Origin: Synergistaceae bacterium
GTDB lineage: Bacteria > Synergistota > Synergistia > Synergistales > Aminobacteriaceae
Direction of reading: 5' to 3'
Assembly: GCA_009778055.1 (NCBI GenBank)
Contig: WRKN01000024.1
Coordinates: forward strand, 1 to 18,929
DNA: 18,929 bases
Both the position numbers and the translations under genes were made by a program. Positions 7,267 to 17,826 of the stretch are shown here, one piece after another; within the stretch, counting starts at the first letter, position 1, and every line of letters begins with the position of its first letter. Below the pieces are notes generated by a model. That model worked only from the letters and a program-made list of their open reading frames with translations, was not told the DNA's origin and did no database searches.

Positions 7267-7869
7267 ATGATTAAAATAATCGATTACAAAGCCGGAAACG
7301 CTCCGAGCGTGTCGCACGCCGTAACCCACCTCGGATACAAAGCGGATTTTGCGCGGTCACCGCATGACCTCAAAGACGCTTCACACATTATTCTGCCCGG
7401 AGTGGGAAGCGCGAAGGCGACGATGGAGTCCTTGCGTGAAATGGATTTGATGAAAGCGTTGGAAGAAGCGGTGCTGCGAAAAAAGACTCCGTTTTTAGGC
7501 ATTTGCGTCGGTATGCAAATCCTGTTCGAGCACAGCGAGGAAGGCGACGAGAAATGCCTTGGGTGGTTAAAAGGCAAGGTCGTCAAATTCAACTCTGAAA
7601 AGGTCAGGGTTCCGCAAATGGGATGGAATAATGTGCGTTTCATAAAAAACGCGTCCTGCGGCGCCAGGGATGACTTCTTCTATTTCGTCAACTCGTATTA
7701 CGCGCGCCCGGTGAACGAGCCGGATCTGTGGGGCATGGCCGAATACGGCGATTCGTTTGCCGCCGCCGTATGCAGCGAAAACATATACGGCGCGCAGTTT
7801 CACGTTGAAAAAAGCGGCGACGCCGGGCTTGATCTGCTGAACGCCTTTCTCAAACTTAAGGGAGAATGA
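7267..7869 (+). CDS. hisH: HisH-like glutamine amidotransferase (glutaminase) subunit
   Basis: This 200-residue class I glutaminase of the HisH family opens MIKIIDYKAGN. It keeps the oxyanion-region PGVG (44-47), the nucleophile elbow GICVGMQ with Cys80, and the catalytic GAQFHVEKS with His179 and Glu181. It should release ammonia from glutamine and pass it to the HisF-like partner encoded 3 bases downstream. Interface positions differ from canonical HisH: PQMGWN replaces PHMGWN, and YFVNSYY replaces the usual YFVHSYY. The start is chosen as ATG 7267, 8 bases after GGAGG (7254-7258). ATGs at 7261 and 7264 are alternatives, and the TTG at 7252 overlaps the ribosome site. It is the first gene of the operon. 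A role in histidine synthesis is uncertain given the HisF partner and the lack of other his genes here. Confidence 0.85.
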   Translation: MIKIIDYKAGNAPSVSHAVTHLGYKADFARSPHDLKDASHIILPGVGSAKATMESLREMDLMKALEEAVLRKKTPFLGICVGMQILFEHSEEGDEKCLGWLKGKVVKFNSEKVRVPQMGWNNVRFIKNASCGARDDFFYFVNSYYARPVNEPDLWGMAEYGDSFAAAVCSENIYGAQFHVEKSGDAGLDLLNAFLKLKGE

Positions 7870-7872
7870 GAC

Positions 7873-8679
7873 ATGCTTACTAAAAGGCTGATAGCCTGCT
7901 TTGACGTCGTAAACGGCAGGGTGACAAAGGCGGTGCGGTTTCAGGACAACGTAGACGTCGCGCCCGCCGAAGAACTGGCCGGGGCTATGTACGGCGCGCA
8001 GATCGACGAACTGATCTTCTACGACATTATGGCAAGCGCGGAGAAACGCGGTATTGACATAGAAACCGTAAAAAAAGTGGGGGGGCGCGTTTTTATCCCT
8101 TTCACCGTCGGCGGCGGGATAAAGGACTTAAACGATATGTACGAGGCGCTCAAAGCGGGGGCGGAAAAGATAAGCGTCGATTCAATGGCGGTGCGGAACC
8201 CGCAAATCATCGCGGACGGCGCGAAAGCCTTCGGCTCTCAATGCGTCGTGTTGTCCACCCAGGTGAAAAGAACGGAGAAGATGCCGAGCGGGTACGAGGT
8301 CTATATAGACGGCGCAAGGACGGCGACCGGGATGGACGCTATCGAGTGGATAAAACGCGGGCAGGAACTTGGCGCGGGGGAAATATGCCTGAACAGTATC
8401 GACAACGACGGAACCATGGCCGGTTACGACCTTGGATTGATAAAGCAGGCCCAAGCCGCTGTTTCCATCCCTCTCATCGCTTCGGGAGGCGCAGGCGCGC
8501 CGGAGCACTTAACGTCGCTGTTCAAGAATACGGACGCGCAGGCGGCCATAATCAGCAGCATGTTGTATTCGCCCAGAATGTCAAACAACTATACGGTGTG
8601 GGAGCTGAAAAAATACCTGACGCAAAACGGCGTCCTTGTGCGCCCGGCAAAAAAGACTGTGAGGAAGGCGACATGCTGA
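7873..8679 (+). CDS. hisF: HisF-like cyclase subunit with Asp130 replaced by Gln
   Basis: A 268-residue HisF-family TIM barrel. Seen in sequence: catalytic Asp11 (CFDV), Lys19, and the ammonia-gate residues Arg5, Glu46, Lys99 and Glu170 (Glu167 in Thermotoga numbering). Phosphate-site motifs TVGGGI and ASGGAG are present, as is IDNDGT. The second catalytic residue of HisF, Asp130 in AIDAKR, is Gln130 here (STQVKR). The phosphate-loop Thr of LLTSID is Asn, and Gly20, Asn22 and Arg27 of the flexible first loop also differ. Ammonia transfer from HisH is thus probably intact, while the normal imidazole-forming chemistry is doubtful. It may act on another substrate, as HisF homologues do in sugar amidination. 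It starts 3 bases after hisH and overlaps gatC by 7 bases. Confidence 0.82.
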   Translation: MLTKRLIACFDVVNGRVTKAVRFQDNVDVAPAEELAGAMYGAQIDELIFYDIMASAEKRGIDIETVKKVGGRVFIPFTVGGGIKDLNDMYEALKAGAEKISVDSMAVRNPQIIADGAKAFGSQCVVLSTQVKRTEKMPSGYEVYIDGARTATGMDAIEWIKRGQELGAGEICLNSIDNDGTMAGYDLGLIKQAQAAVSIPLIASGGAGAPEHLTSLFKNTDAQAAIISSMLYSPRMSNNYTVWELKKYLTQNGVLVRPAKKTVRKATC

Positions 8680-8963
8680 TAGACGAAAAGTTAATTGATT
8701 ACCTTGAGGAACTGTCTTGCCTCACGCTTTCATTTGACGAGAAACAAAGGATATCGGGCGATCTGAAAGAGATTTTAGGGTATATGGAACGGCTGGGAGA
8801 ACTGGATACCGGCGGCGTGCCTGAGCGCAGCCATCCGTTTGACAACGTAAACGCTTTTCGAGATGATATAGCCGGGGAATCATTTGACCGGGAACTTATT
8901 TTGAAAAACGCGCCGCGCAGGGATGACAGGATGTTCATCAGTATGGAGGTTATGCCAAAATGA
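8673..8963 (+). CDS. gatC: GatC, amidotransferase subunit C
   Basis: A 96-residue protein that matches GatC along its whole length: LIDYLEELSCLTLSFDEK, then LGYMERLGELDTGGVPERSH, then NVNAFRDD and KNAPRRDDRMF. GatC wraps around GatA and GatB and stabilises the tRNA-dependent amidotransferase that makes Gln-tRNA(Gln) or Asn-tRNA(Asn). It is usually encoded beside gatA and gatB. Here it sits between hisF (7-base overlap) and argG (4-base ATGA overlap), with GAGGAAGG just upstream of its ATG, so expression is tied to those genes. A gatA-like gene with a matching promoter starts at 84. The partner set may be the normal GatCAB or a dedicated amidase. The final residues (MEVMPK) differ from the usual VPKVVE-type end. 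Confidence 0.88.
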   Translation: MLIDEKLIDYLEELSCLTLSFDEKQRISGDLKEILGYMERLGELDTGGVPERSHPFDNVNAFRDDIAGESFDRELILKNAPRRDDRMFISMEVMPK

Positions 8964-10180
8964 AAAACAAAATAGTGCTGGCTTATTCCGGAGGGCTGGA
9001 TACCACGGTAATTCTGCCGTGGCTGAGAGAGAATTATACGGATTGCGAGGTCATCGCCTGCTGCGTCGACGTGGGACAATGCGCCGACTACAAGGAACTG
9101 GAGGACAGGGCGATCAGGACGGGAGCGGATAAAGTTTATGTCATCGACGCCAGGGACGAATTTATGACTGATTACGTTTACCCGATGATGAAAGCGAACG
9201 CCGTTTACGAGAGCAAATACCTTCTCGGAACGTCTGCCGCGCGTCCCCTGATCGCGAAAAAATTTGTGGACATCGCGCTCGCCGAGGGAGCTGACTCGAT
9301 CTGCCACGGCGCCACGGGAAAAGGCAACGACCAAATACGTTTTGAATTGGCCATCAGGGCTTTCGCGCCGTGGCTGAAGATCATAGCGCCGTGGCGAATC
9401 TGGGATATAAAATCCCGCGAAGACGAGATGGAATATCTGCAAAAGCGCAAGCTCGAACTTCCCACGACAAAAGAACAGAGCTACAGCCGCGACGAAAACC
9501 TCTGGCATTTGAGCCACGAAGGGCTGGAGCTTGAAGACCCGGGGATGGAACCGAATTACAAGCATTTGCTGCAGCTAACCGTCATGCCGGAGGACGCCCC
9601 CGACGCGCCGGAGTACGTGGAGCTCGAGTTTGAGCATGGCGTACCGGTCAAATTGAATGGGGAAGCAATGGCCCCCGTCGCCTTGATGAAAGCTCTCAAC
9701 GAAATTGGCGGCAGGAACGGCGTCGGCATCGTGGACATTGTGGAAAACAGGGTTGTCGGCATGAAGTCGCGCGGCGTGTACGAAACGCCCGGCGGGACGA
9801 TAATGTACGCGGCGCACAAGGAGCTGGAGAGCTTATGCCTTGACCGGCAGACGGAAGCGTTCAAGGCTATCGTCGGTCATGAGCTGGCCGAACTGATTTA
9901 CACGGGAGAATGGTTTACCCCTTTAAGGGAAGCCCTCTCCGCCTTTGTGGACAAAACGCAGGAGGTCGTCTCAGGTACGGTCCGTTTGAAATTATATAAA
10001 GGCAATGTCGTACCGGCGGGAGTAACATCACCTTATTCACTGCACAGCAAGGAACTGTCAAGTTTTACCACCGGCGATTTGTTTGACCACAAGGACGCGG
10101 AGGGTTTCATCAACCTGTTGAGCCTGCCCGTGACGGTTCGGGCGCTGATGAGAAAGCGCAACGAGCAGATTGATGAATGA
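8960..10180 (+). CDS. argG: Argininosuccinate synthase
   Basis: A 406-residue argininosuccinate synthase, the usual length. It joins citrulline and aspartate using ATP, the penultimate step of arginine synthesis. The PP-loop AYSGGLDTT, YLLGTSAARP, GATGKGNDQIRFE, SYSRDENLWHLSHE and ENRVVGMKSRGVYETPGGT are all present. These carry the known ATP-, aspartate- and citrulline-contacting residues, so normal activity is expected. GGAGGT (8945-8950) lies 9 bases before the ATG, and the start overlaps gatC by 4 bases. It is the last gene of the hisH-hisF-gatC-argG operon, ahead of a terminator at 10216. No argH is in the window. Its presence beside an altered HisF is unusual; ArgG belongs to the same PP-loop superfamily as the sugar amidotransferases that work with HisH/HisF. 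Confidence 0.95.
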   Translation: MKNKIVLAYSGGLDTTVILPWLRENYTDCEVIACCVDVGQCADYKELEDRAIRTGADKVYVIDARDEFMTDYVYPMMKANAVYESKYLLGTSAARPLIAKKFVDIALAEGADSICHGATGKGNDQIRFELAIRAFAPWLKIIAPWRIWDIKSREDEMEYLQKRKLELPTTKEQSYSRDENLWHLSHEGLELEDPGMEPNYKHLLQLTVMPEDAPDAPEYVELEFEHGVPVKLNGEAMAPVALMKALNEIGGRNGVGIVDIVENRVVGMKSRGVYETPGGTIMYAAHKELESLCLDRQTEAFKAIVGHELAELIYTGEWFTPLREALSAFVDKTQEVVSGTVRLKLYKGNVVPAGVTSPYSLHSKELSSFTTGDLFDHKDAEGFINLLSLPVTVRALMRKRNEQIDE

Positions 10181-10215
10181 CCCAACCCCATGCGAATCAT
10201 CATGCCAAAAGCCAT

Positions 10216-10254
10216 AAAAAAAGACCCCGGCCTGACGGCCGGAGTCTTTTTTTA
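10216..10254. terminator. Bidirectional intrinsic terminator between convergent operons
   Basis: A GC-rich stem GACcCCGGCC / GGCCGGaGTC with a TGAC loop is flanked by an A-run and a T-run. It can end argG transcripts on the plus strand and GGGtGRT transcripts on the minus strand. Confidence 0.93.
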
Positions 10255-10283
10255 TATAACCCTATAAACCCTTCAATCCCCTC

Positions 10284-11282
10284 TTACTTCAGGGCCTGCT
10301 CGACGGCCACGGCCACGGCGACCGTGGCGCCCACCATCGGGTTGTTGCCCATGCCCAGGAAGCCCATCATTTCAACGTGGGCCGGCACGGAACTCGACCC
10401 GGCGAACTGCGCGTCCGAGTGCATCCTTCCCATCGTGTCGGTCATACCGTAGGAGGCGGGGCCTGCCGCCATGTTGTCGGGGTGCAGCGTCCGCCCCGTG
10501 CCGCCGCCGGACGCCACGGAAAAATATTTTTTCCCCTGCTCTATACATTCCTTCTTGTAGGTTCCCGCGACAGGGTGCTGGAAGCGCGTCGGGTTGGTGG
10601 AGTTGCCGGTGATGGACACGTCCACTCCCTCCAGGTGCATGACGGCCACGCCCTCCCGCACGTCGTCCACTCCGTAACAGCGCACAGCCTTGCGCTCGCC
10701 GTCCGAGTAAGCGATTTCTTTGACGACGGTAACTTTGCCGGACGCGTAGTCGAACTGGGTCTCCACGTAGGTGAAGCCGTTGATGCGGGAAATGATCTGC
10801 GCCGCGTCCTTACCCAGTCCGTTCAGAATCACGCGAAGGCACGTCTTGCGGCTTTTGTTCGCGTTTCGGGCGATGCCGATGGCCCCCTCGGCCGCCGCGA
10901 AGGACTCGTGACCGGCGAGAAACGCAAAACACTTGGTCTCGTCGCGCAGCAGCATAGCCGCAAGATTTCCGTGACCCAAGCCCACTTTGCGGTCTTCCGC
11001 CACGGAACCTTCAATACAAAAAGCCTGCAAGCCGATTCCAATCGCTTCAGCCGCGTCAGCCGCGTTTTTACAGCCTTTCTTGACGGCGATTGCGGCGCCC
11101 ATAGCATAGGCCCAACCCGCGTTCTCGAAGGCGATGGGCTGTATGCCCTTCACAATGTCTATAGGGGAAAAGCCTTTGTCTTTGCATATCTTTTCAGCCT
11201 CGTCCAAGCTCGCGATACCGTACTCCGCCAGGACGGAGTTGATTTTTTTGATACGCCTCTCGTAACTTTCAAACATAGCCAT
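10284..11282 (-). CDS. GGGtGRT protein
   Basis: This 332-residue cytoplasmic protein carries the family-defining motif ASGGGTGRTLHPDN (GGGTGRT at 259-265). Other conserved-looking segments are GLGHGNLAAMLLRDETKCFAFLAGHESFAAAEGAIG and NSTNPTRFQHPVAGTYKK. The family is widespread in anaerobes and has no established function that I know of. Its gene is typically paired with the scaffold-like gene found 12 bases upstream here, so the two probably work in one process. The start ATG at 11282 follows GGGGTGG; a second ATG two codons later is possible. The gene ends convergently with argG across a shared terminator. Confidence 0.92.
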   Translation of the reverse strand: MAMFESYERRIKKINSVLAEYGIASLDEAEKICKDKGFSPIDIVKGIQPIAFENAGWAYAMGAAIAVKKGCKNAADAAEAIGIGLQAFCIEGSVAEDRKVGLGHGNLAAMLLRDETKCFAFLAGHESFAAAEGAIGIARNANKSRKTCLRVILNGLGKDAAQIISRINGFTYVETQFDYASGKVTVVKEIAYSDGERKAVRCYGVDDVREGVAVMHLEGVDVSITGNSTNPTRFQHPVAGTYKKECIEQGKKYFSVASGGGTGRTLHPDNMAAGPASYGMTDTMGRMHSDAQFAGSSSVPAHVEMMGFLGMGNNPMVGATVAVAVAVEQALK

Positions 11283-11294
11283 TTTTATCCACCC

Positions 11295-11987
11295 CTATTC
11301 TTCACGCGGATCGATGTACCTGGCCGCCTCCGCGAAGCGCCCGTAGGAACCGGTCGCGTCCTTTATGGCCTGGTTCGCGTCTTTTCCTTTTTTTATGGCG
11401 TTCATCGCCTTGCCCACGTGGACGAACTCATATCCGATGATCAGGCTGTCCTTGTCCAGCGCGAGGCGTGTGATGTAGCCCTCGGCCATTTCCAGGTAGC
11501 GGGGGCCTTTGGCGGTGGTTCCGAACATCGTGCCGACCTGGCTGCGAAGCCCTTTGCCCAGATCCTCCAGCCCCGCCCCGATAGGCAAGCCGCCCTCCGA
11601 AAAGGCCGTTTGGCTGCGCCCGTAGGCAATCTGCAAAAAAAGCTCCCGCATCGCAACGTTGATGGCGTCGCATACGAGATCGGTGTTGAGCGCCTCCAAA
11701 AGCGTCTTTCCCGGCAGAATTTCGGCCGACATGGCGGCCGAGTGGGTCATACCGGAACAGCCGATAGTTTCCACAAGCGCCTCCTCGATGACGCCGTTCT
11801 TGACGTTGAGCGTCAGCTTGCAAGCGCCCTGCTGCGGCGCGCACCAGCCCACCCCATGAGTAAGGCCGCTGATGTCGCTGTTTTCCTTGACCCGCACCCA
11901 GTTCCCTTCCGACGGGATCGGAGCCGGGCCGTGACATACGCCCTTTGCAACCGGACACATGTGTTCGACTTCTTCGGAATAGATCAT
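11295..11987 (-). CDS. IscU/NifU-like iron-sulfur scaffold-type protein paired with GGGtGRT
   Basis: The 230-residue protein contains an IscU/NifU-N-like core: GACKLTLNVKNGVIEEA, then ETIGCSGMTHSAAMSAEILPGKTLLEAL. Cys56, Cys77 and Cys106 stand close to where scaffold ligands are expected. Further Cys occur at 11, 18 and 49 (EHMCPVAKGVC, GVGWCAP). It is longer than IscU, with an extra C-terminal half (GLPIGAGLEDLGKGLRSQVGTMFG). An iron-sulfur or metal role is inferred from the resemblance; which reaction it serves is not known. The ATG at 11987 has AAAGGGG upstream at 10 bases. It lies only 26 bases past the ppdK terminator, with no clear promoter between, so transcription may come from read-through. 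Confidence 0.85.
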   Translation of the reverse strand: MIYSEEVEHMCPVAKGVCHGPAPIPSEGNWVRVKENSDISGLTHGVGWCAPQQGACKLTLNVKNGVIEEALVETIGCSGMTHSAAMSAEILPGKTLLEALNTDLVCDAINVAMRELFLQIAYGRSQTAFSEGGLPIGAGLEDLGKGLRSQVGTMFGTTAKGPRYLEMAEGYITRLALDKDSLIIGYEFVHVGKAMNAIKKGKDANQAIKDATGSYGRFAEAARYIDPREE

Positions 11988-12013
11988 TCCCGCATTACCC
12001 CTTTCGTATGTAC

Positions 12014-12046
12014 AAAAAGCTCCGGCCGTCCGGCCGGAGCTTTTTT
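12014..12046 (-). terminator. Intrinsic terminator after ppdK
   Basis: A near-perfect stem AGCTCCGGCCG / CGGCCGGAGCT has A- and T-runs on both sides, so it can act on either strand. It lies 12 bases past the ppdK stop and 26 bases ahead of the scaffold gene on the same strand. It may reduce rather than abolish transcription of the downstream pair. Confidence 0.9.
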
Positions 12047-12058
12047 AATATTGTCAGG

Positions 12059-14707
<2,649 letters not shown>

Positions 14708-14770
14708 TCCTGTACCTCCTGCTTATAATATGCCGTGAGTTCTCGAAGCAACAGGCTCCGGCATTTGGTT

Positions 14771-16873
14771 TTATAACTTCAATACGCCAAGGTCTCCCGT
14801 TTTTTCAAACAGGGAGTTGCATCGTTTCAGTATGCTCAAACGGTTTGCGCGTACTCTTTCGTCATCGTCCATTACCATGACGTCGTCGAAAAACCTCGTC
14901 ACCACCGGCGACAGCCCCGCCAGGGACGAGGTAAGCCCCTGCCAGTCGTTTTCCTTCAAAATAGCCTCAACTACCGGCTCCATATTGGCAACCTCGTCAT
15001 AAAGCGCCTTCTCGGCATCCTTCATGGAAAGGCCGAGGTCAATCACGCCGGATACTTCCCCGGCTTTCGAGAGTATGTTACGCACCCGTACAGCCGATGT
15101 GACAAGCGCCGAGAACCAGGGCTCCTCGTTGGCTTTGCCCAGGGCCTCCATCAGGCGCAACACCTGAAGCGGGCGGCGGCCCGTCACCGATATCGCCAGT
15201 TTAGCCAGTTCGTACACATATCCCCTTTCTTTGAGCTGCATAAGGAGACGCTGTTCTATAAAGGACAAAATCCTTTCAACCACAGACGCCTCCACGCCGT
15301 TCGACGCGGCGGACGTCCTTACGGCGCTCTCCACGTCCGCGTCCAGCTTTCTGCCCCATATTATCTCGTTTACACATCGCGCGGCGCGGCGCAGGGCGTA
15401 AGGGTCCTGAGAGCCGGTAGGCTCCAGCCCCGCCTTGTGGCAGGCCACAACAATGTGGATACGCTCGGCAAGCCCAAGTATCGCGCCCACGTCGTCGGAT
15501 GGAATGTTCGCCCCGATAACGCCATCATGGCTTGCGGCGTCGGAGGACGACTTCGGCAGGTACTGCTCGTAAAGCGCAGCCGCGACCCTCGGGGGTTCCC
15601 CGTTTGCAAGCGCGTACTCGCGCCCCATGACCCCCTGAAGCTCGGGGAATTCGTAGACCATGTGAGTGACTAAATCCGCTTTCGCCAAGAACGCGGCGCG
15701 CTCCACAAATTCCGAAAGCCGCTCCATGCCCAGCTCACCGCAAAGCCACACAGCCAGCTTTTGAGTTTCTATGACCTTATCGTACACCGACCCCAGCTTT
15801 TCCTGATACACCACTCCTTTGAGGCGTTCCACGTTCCCGGTCAGGGAGAGTTTACGGTCCTCCTCCCAGAAAAACGCGGCGTCTTCGAGCCGAGCGCGCA
15901 GAACACGCTCGTTCCCCTCCCTTATAGTCCTCATATCCACCGCGCGATTGTTCGCCACCCCGACGAAGGAGTTCATCAGCTTGCCTTCGGCAGTGCGTAT
16001 CGCGAAGTATTTCTGGTTTTTCTTCATGGAGGTTATCAGCACTTCCTCCGGTATTTCGAGGAAACGCTCGTTGAACGAACCTATAAACGGCACGGGGTAC
16101 TCCACGAGGTAAAGATTTTCCTCGATAAGCTCCTGGTCCAGCTCCGCCACTCCCCCATGCTCGTTCTCCAGGGAGGCTATACCGGCGAGGAGCTTCTGCT
16201 TCCTTTTCTCCTGATCCAGAATGACGTAGTTGTCGTAAAGCCTGTCCATGAACTCGCAGGCGCTTTTGATCTTTACGTTTTTCTCCCCCATGAAGCGGTG
16301 GCCTTTGGATATTCGCCCGCTTTCCACCCCGCCGTAGGTGAACGGCACGATTTCTTCGCCAAAAAGGGCCGTTATCCAGCGTATCGGGCGGGCAAATCTT
16401 ACCGCCGGGTCGCTCCAGTACATGTTTTTGGGAAAAACCAGTTTATCTATAAGGTTTGGCAGAAAATCCCGCAGCAGGTCGGCTGTGGACTTCCCAGCCT
16501 CCCTGACCTCCGCCGCGATGTAGCGCGCGCCGTCCACGTCAATTCCCTTCAGGTCATCCACAGTGACGCCTTTACTCTTGGCAAAACCCTCCGCCGCGCG
16601 CGTCGGGCTGCCCAAACTGTCGAAGGCCGATTCCCAGGACGGCCCCTTGAACGTCGCCACCAGATCCTCCTGTTTTTCGTCCAGTCCGTGAACGAAAAGC
16701 ACAAGCCGCCTGGGTGTGGCGTAGACGCTAACGTCGCCCGAAAGCACGCGCAACTGGGATAAACCCTCCGTCGCTATGGTCTTTATGGTTTCCATTATAG
16801 GAGGAATAAACCGGGACGGAATTTCCTCCGTGCCGATCTCCAAAACAAGGTCGTTGGCGTTATTGCTGCTCAT
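14771..16873 (-). CDS. glyS: Glycyl-tRNA synthetase beta subunit
   Basis: At 700 residues this is the normal length for the bacterial tetrameric (alpha2beta2) enzyme. The start LVLEIGTEEIPSRFIPP and the segment VFPKNMYWSDPAVRFARPIRW are hallmark GlyS sequences. LGSVYDKV, LVTHMVYEFPELQGVMGREYA and DPYALRRAARCVN are also typical. The C-terminal 130 residues form the helical anticodon-binding type domain. The beta subunit binds tRNA(Gly), while the alpha subunit does the catalysis. Its ATG overlaps the glyQ stop by 4 bases, which helps to produce both subunits together. Confidence 0.97.
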   Translation of the reverse strand: MSSNNANDLVLEIGTEEIPSRFIPPIMETIKTIATEGLSQLRVLSGDVSVYATPRRLVLFVHGLDEKQEDLVATFKGPSWESAFDSLGSPTRAAEGFAKSKGVTVDDLKGIDVDGARYIAAEVREAGKSTADLLRDFLPNLIDKLVFPKNMYWSDPAVRFARPIRWITALFGEEIVPFTYGGVESGRISKGHRFMGEKNVKIKSACEFMDRLYDNYVILDQEKRKQKLLAGIASLENEHGGVAELDQELIEENLYLVEYPVPFIGSFNERFLEIPEEVLITSMKKNQKYFAIRTAEGKLMNSFVGVANNRAVDMRTIREGNERVLRARLEDAAFFWEEDRKLSLTGNVERLKGVVYQEKLGSVYDKVIETQKLAVWLCGELGMERLSEFVERAAFLAKADLVTHMVYEFPELQGVMGREYALANGEPPRVAAALYEQYLPKSSSDAASHDGVIGANIPSDDVGAILGLAERIHIVVACHKAGLEPTGSQDPYALRRAARCVNEIIWGRKLDADVESAVRTSAASNGVEASVVERILSFIEQRLLMQLKERGYVYELAKLAISVTGRRPLQVLRLMEALGKANEEPWFSALVTSAVRVRNILSKAGEVSGVIDLGLSMKDAEKALYDEVANMEPVVEAILKENDWQGLTSSLAGLSPVVTRFFDDVMVMDDDERVRANRLSILKRCNSLFEKTGDLGVLKL

Positions 16874-17772
16874 AGGGATTTACCCCCGATCGCGTCGCTT
16901 TTGAATTTGTCCATGAGGGGATGCCCCATCTCCCGCCGCATGTTCACGTAACCCGAACAGCAGCGTCCGGCAAGGGCGCGTATCCGCCCTATGTACCCGG
17001 TGCGCTCGGTGACGCTTATCGCTTTGCGGGCGTCGAGCAGGTTGAAAGCATGGGAACACTTCAGCACGTAATCGTAAGCCGGCTGAATGAAGCCTTTGTC
17101 GAGTATCCGCACGGCCTCGGCCTCGTATATGTTAAAAAGCTGAAAAAGCATAGGGACGTCCGCGTGCTCGAAGTTGTAGTGCGAGTACTCGACCTCGCTC
17201 TTCGTGTGAACGTCGCCATAAGTTACGTTTCCCACCCAGCTCAGGTCGTACACGTTTTCAGTCTTCTGGATGTACATGGCAATGCGCTCCAGCCCATAGG
17301 TCAGTTCCACCGGAACCAGTTCCACGTCCACGCCGCCGACCTGCTGGAAATAGGTAAACTGTGTGACCTCCATGCCGTCGAGCCACACCTCCCACCCAAG
17401 TCCCCACGCGCCTATGGTTGGGTTCTCCCAATCGTCTTCGACAAAGCGTATATCGTGTTCCAGCGGGTCTATGCCCAGCGCCACAAGGCTTTGTATATAA
17501 ATATCCTGAATGTCGGCGGGAGCCGGTTTAATCAACACCTGGTACTGATAATAGTGTTGCAGCCGATTCGGATTTTCTCCATAACGGCCGTCGGAAGGCC
17601 GCCTGGACGGCTCTACATAAGCCACGCGCCACGGCTCCGGCCCCAACGCCCGCAAAGACGTCGCGGGATTCATCGTTCCCGCCCCTACCTCAATGTCATA
17701 AGGCTGCTGCACAACACAGCCTTTGTCCGCCCAGTACCGCTCAAGCCTGAAATACACTTCCTGAAAATTCAA
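16870..17772 (-). CDS. glyQ: Glycyl-tRNA synthetase alpha subunit
   Basis: The 300 residues carry the class II catalytic unit of the bacterial GlyRS: GCVVQQPYDIEVGAGTMNPAT, LGPEPWRVAYVEPSRRP and DGRYGENPNRLQHYYQYQV. LTYGLERIAMYIQ and SVTERTGYIGRIR are also present. It activates glycine with ATP and charges tRNA(Gly) together with GlyS. The start is TTG at 17772. It follows GGGGG by about 8 bases, an in-frame stop lies just upstream, and the nearby ATG is out of frame. The HD-domain gene lies 54 bases upstream on the same strand. Confidence 0.97.
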   Translation of the reverse strand: MNFQEVYFRLERYWADKGCVVQQPYDIEVGAGTMNPATSLRALGPEPWRVAYVEPSRRPSDGRYGENPNRLQHYYQYQVLIKPAPADIQDIYIQSLVALGIDPLEHDIRFVEDDWENPTIGAWGLGWEVWLDGMEVTQFTYFQQVGGVDVELVPVELTYGLERIAMYIQKTENVYDLSWVGNVTYGDVHTKSEVEYSHYNFEHADVPMLFQLFNIYEAEAVRILDKGFIQPAYDYVLKCSHAFNLLDARKAISVTERTGYIGRIRALAGRCCSGYVNMRREMGHPLMDKFKSDAIGGKSL

Positions 17773-17826
17773 TACACATGCCCCCTAAAAATATCCTGAC
17801 GTATTTTATCACGCGGCGCGGTCACA

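Noticed and set aside
8241..8672. A 240-codon frame whose first part precedes gatC.
   Set aside because: The first part lies inside hisF in another frame and resembles nothing. Only the tail from 8673 is a real gene, gatC.
14708..14770. ATGCCG / CGGCAT pairing between glyS and ppdK as a terminator.
   Set aside because: The stem is only six pairs around a loop of more than 20 bases, and no T-run follows.
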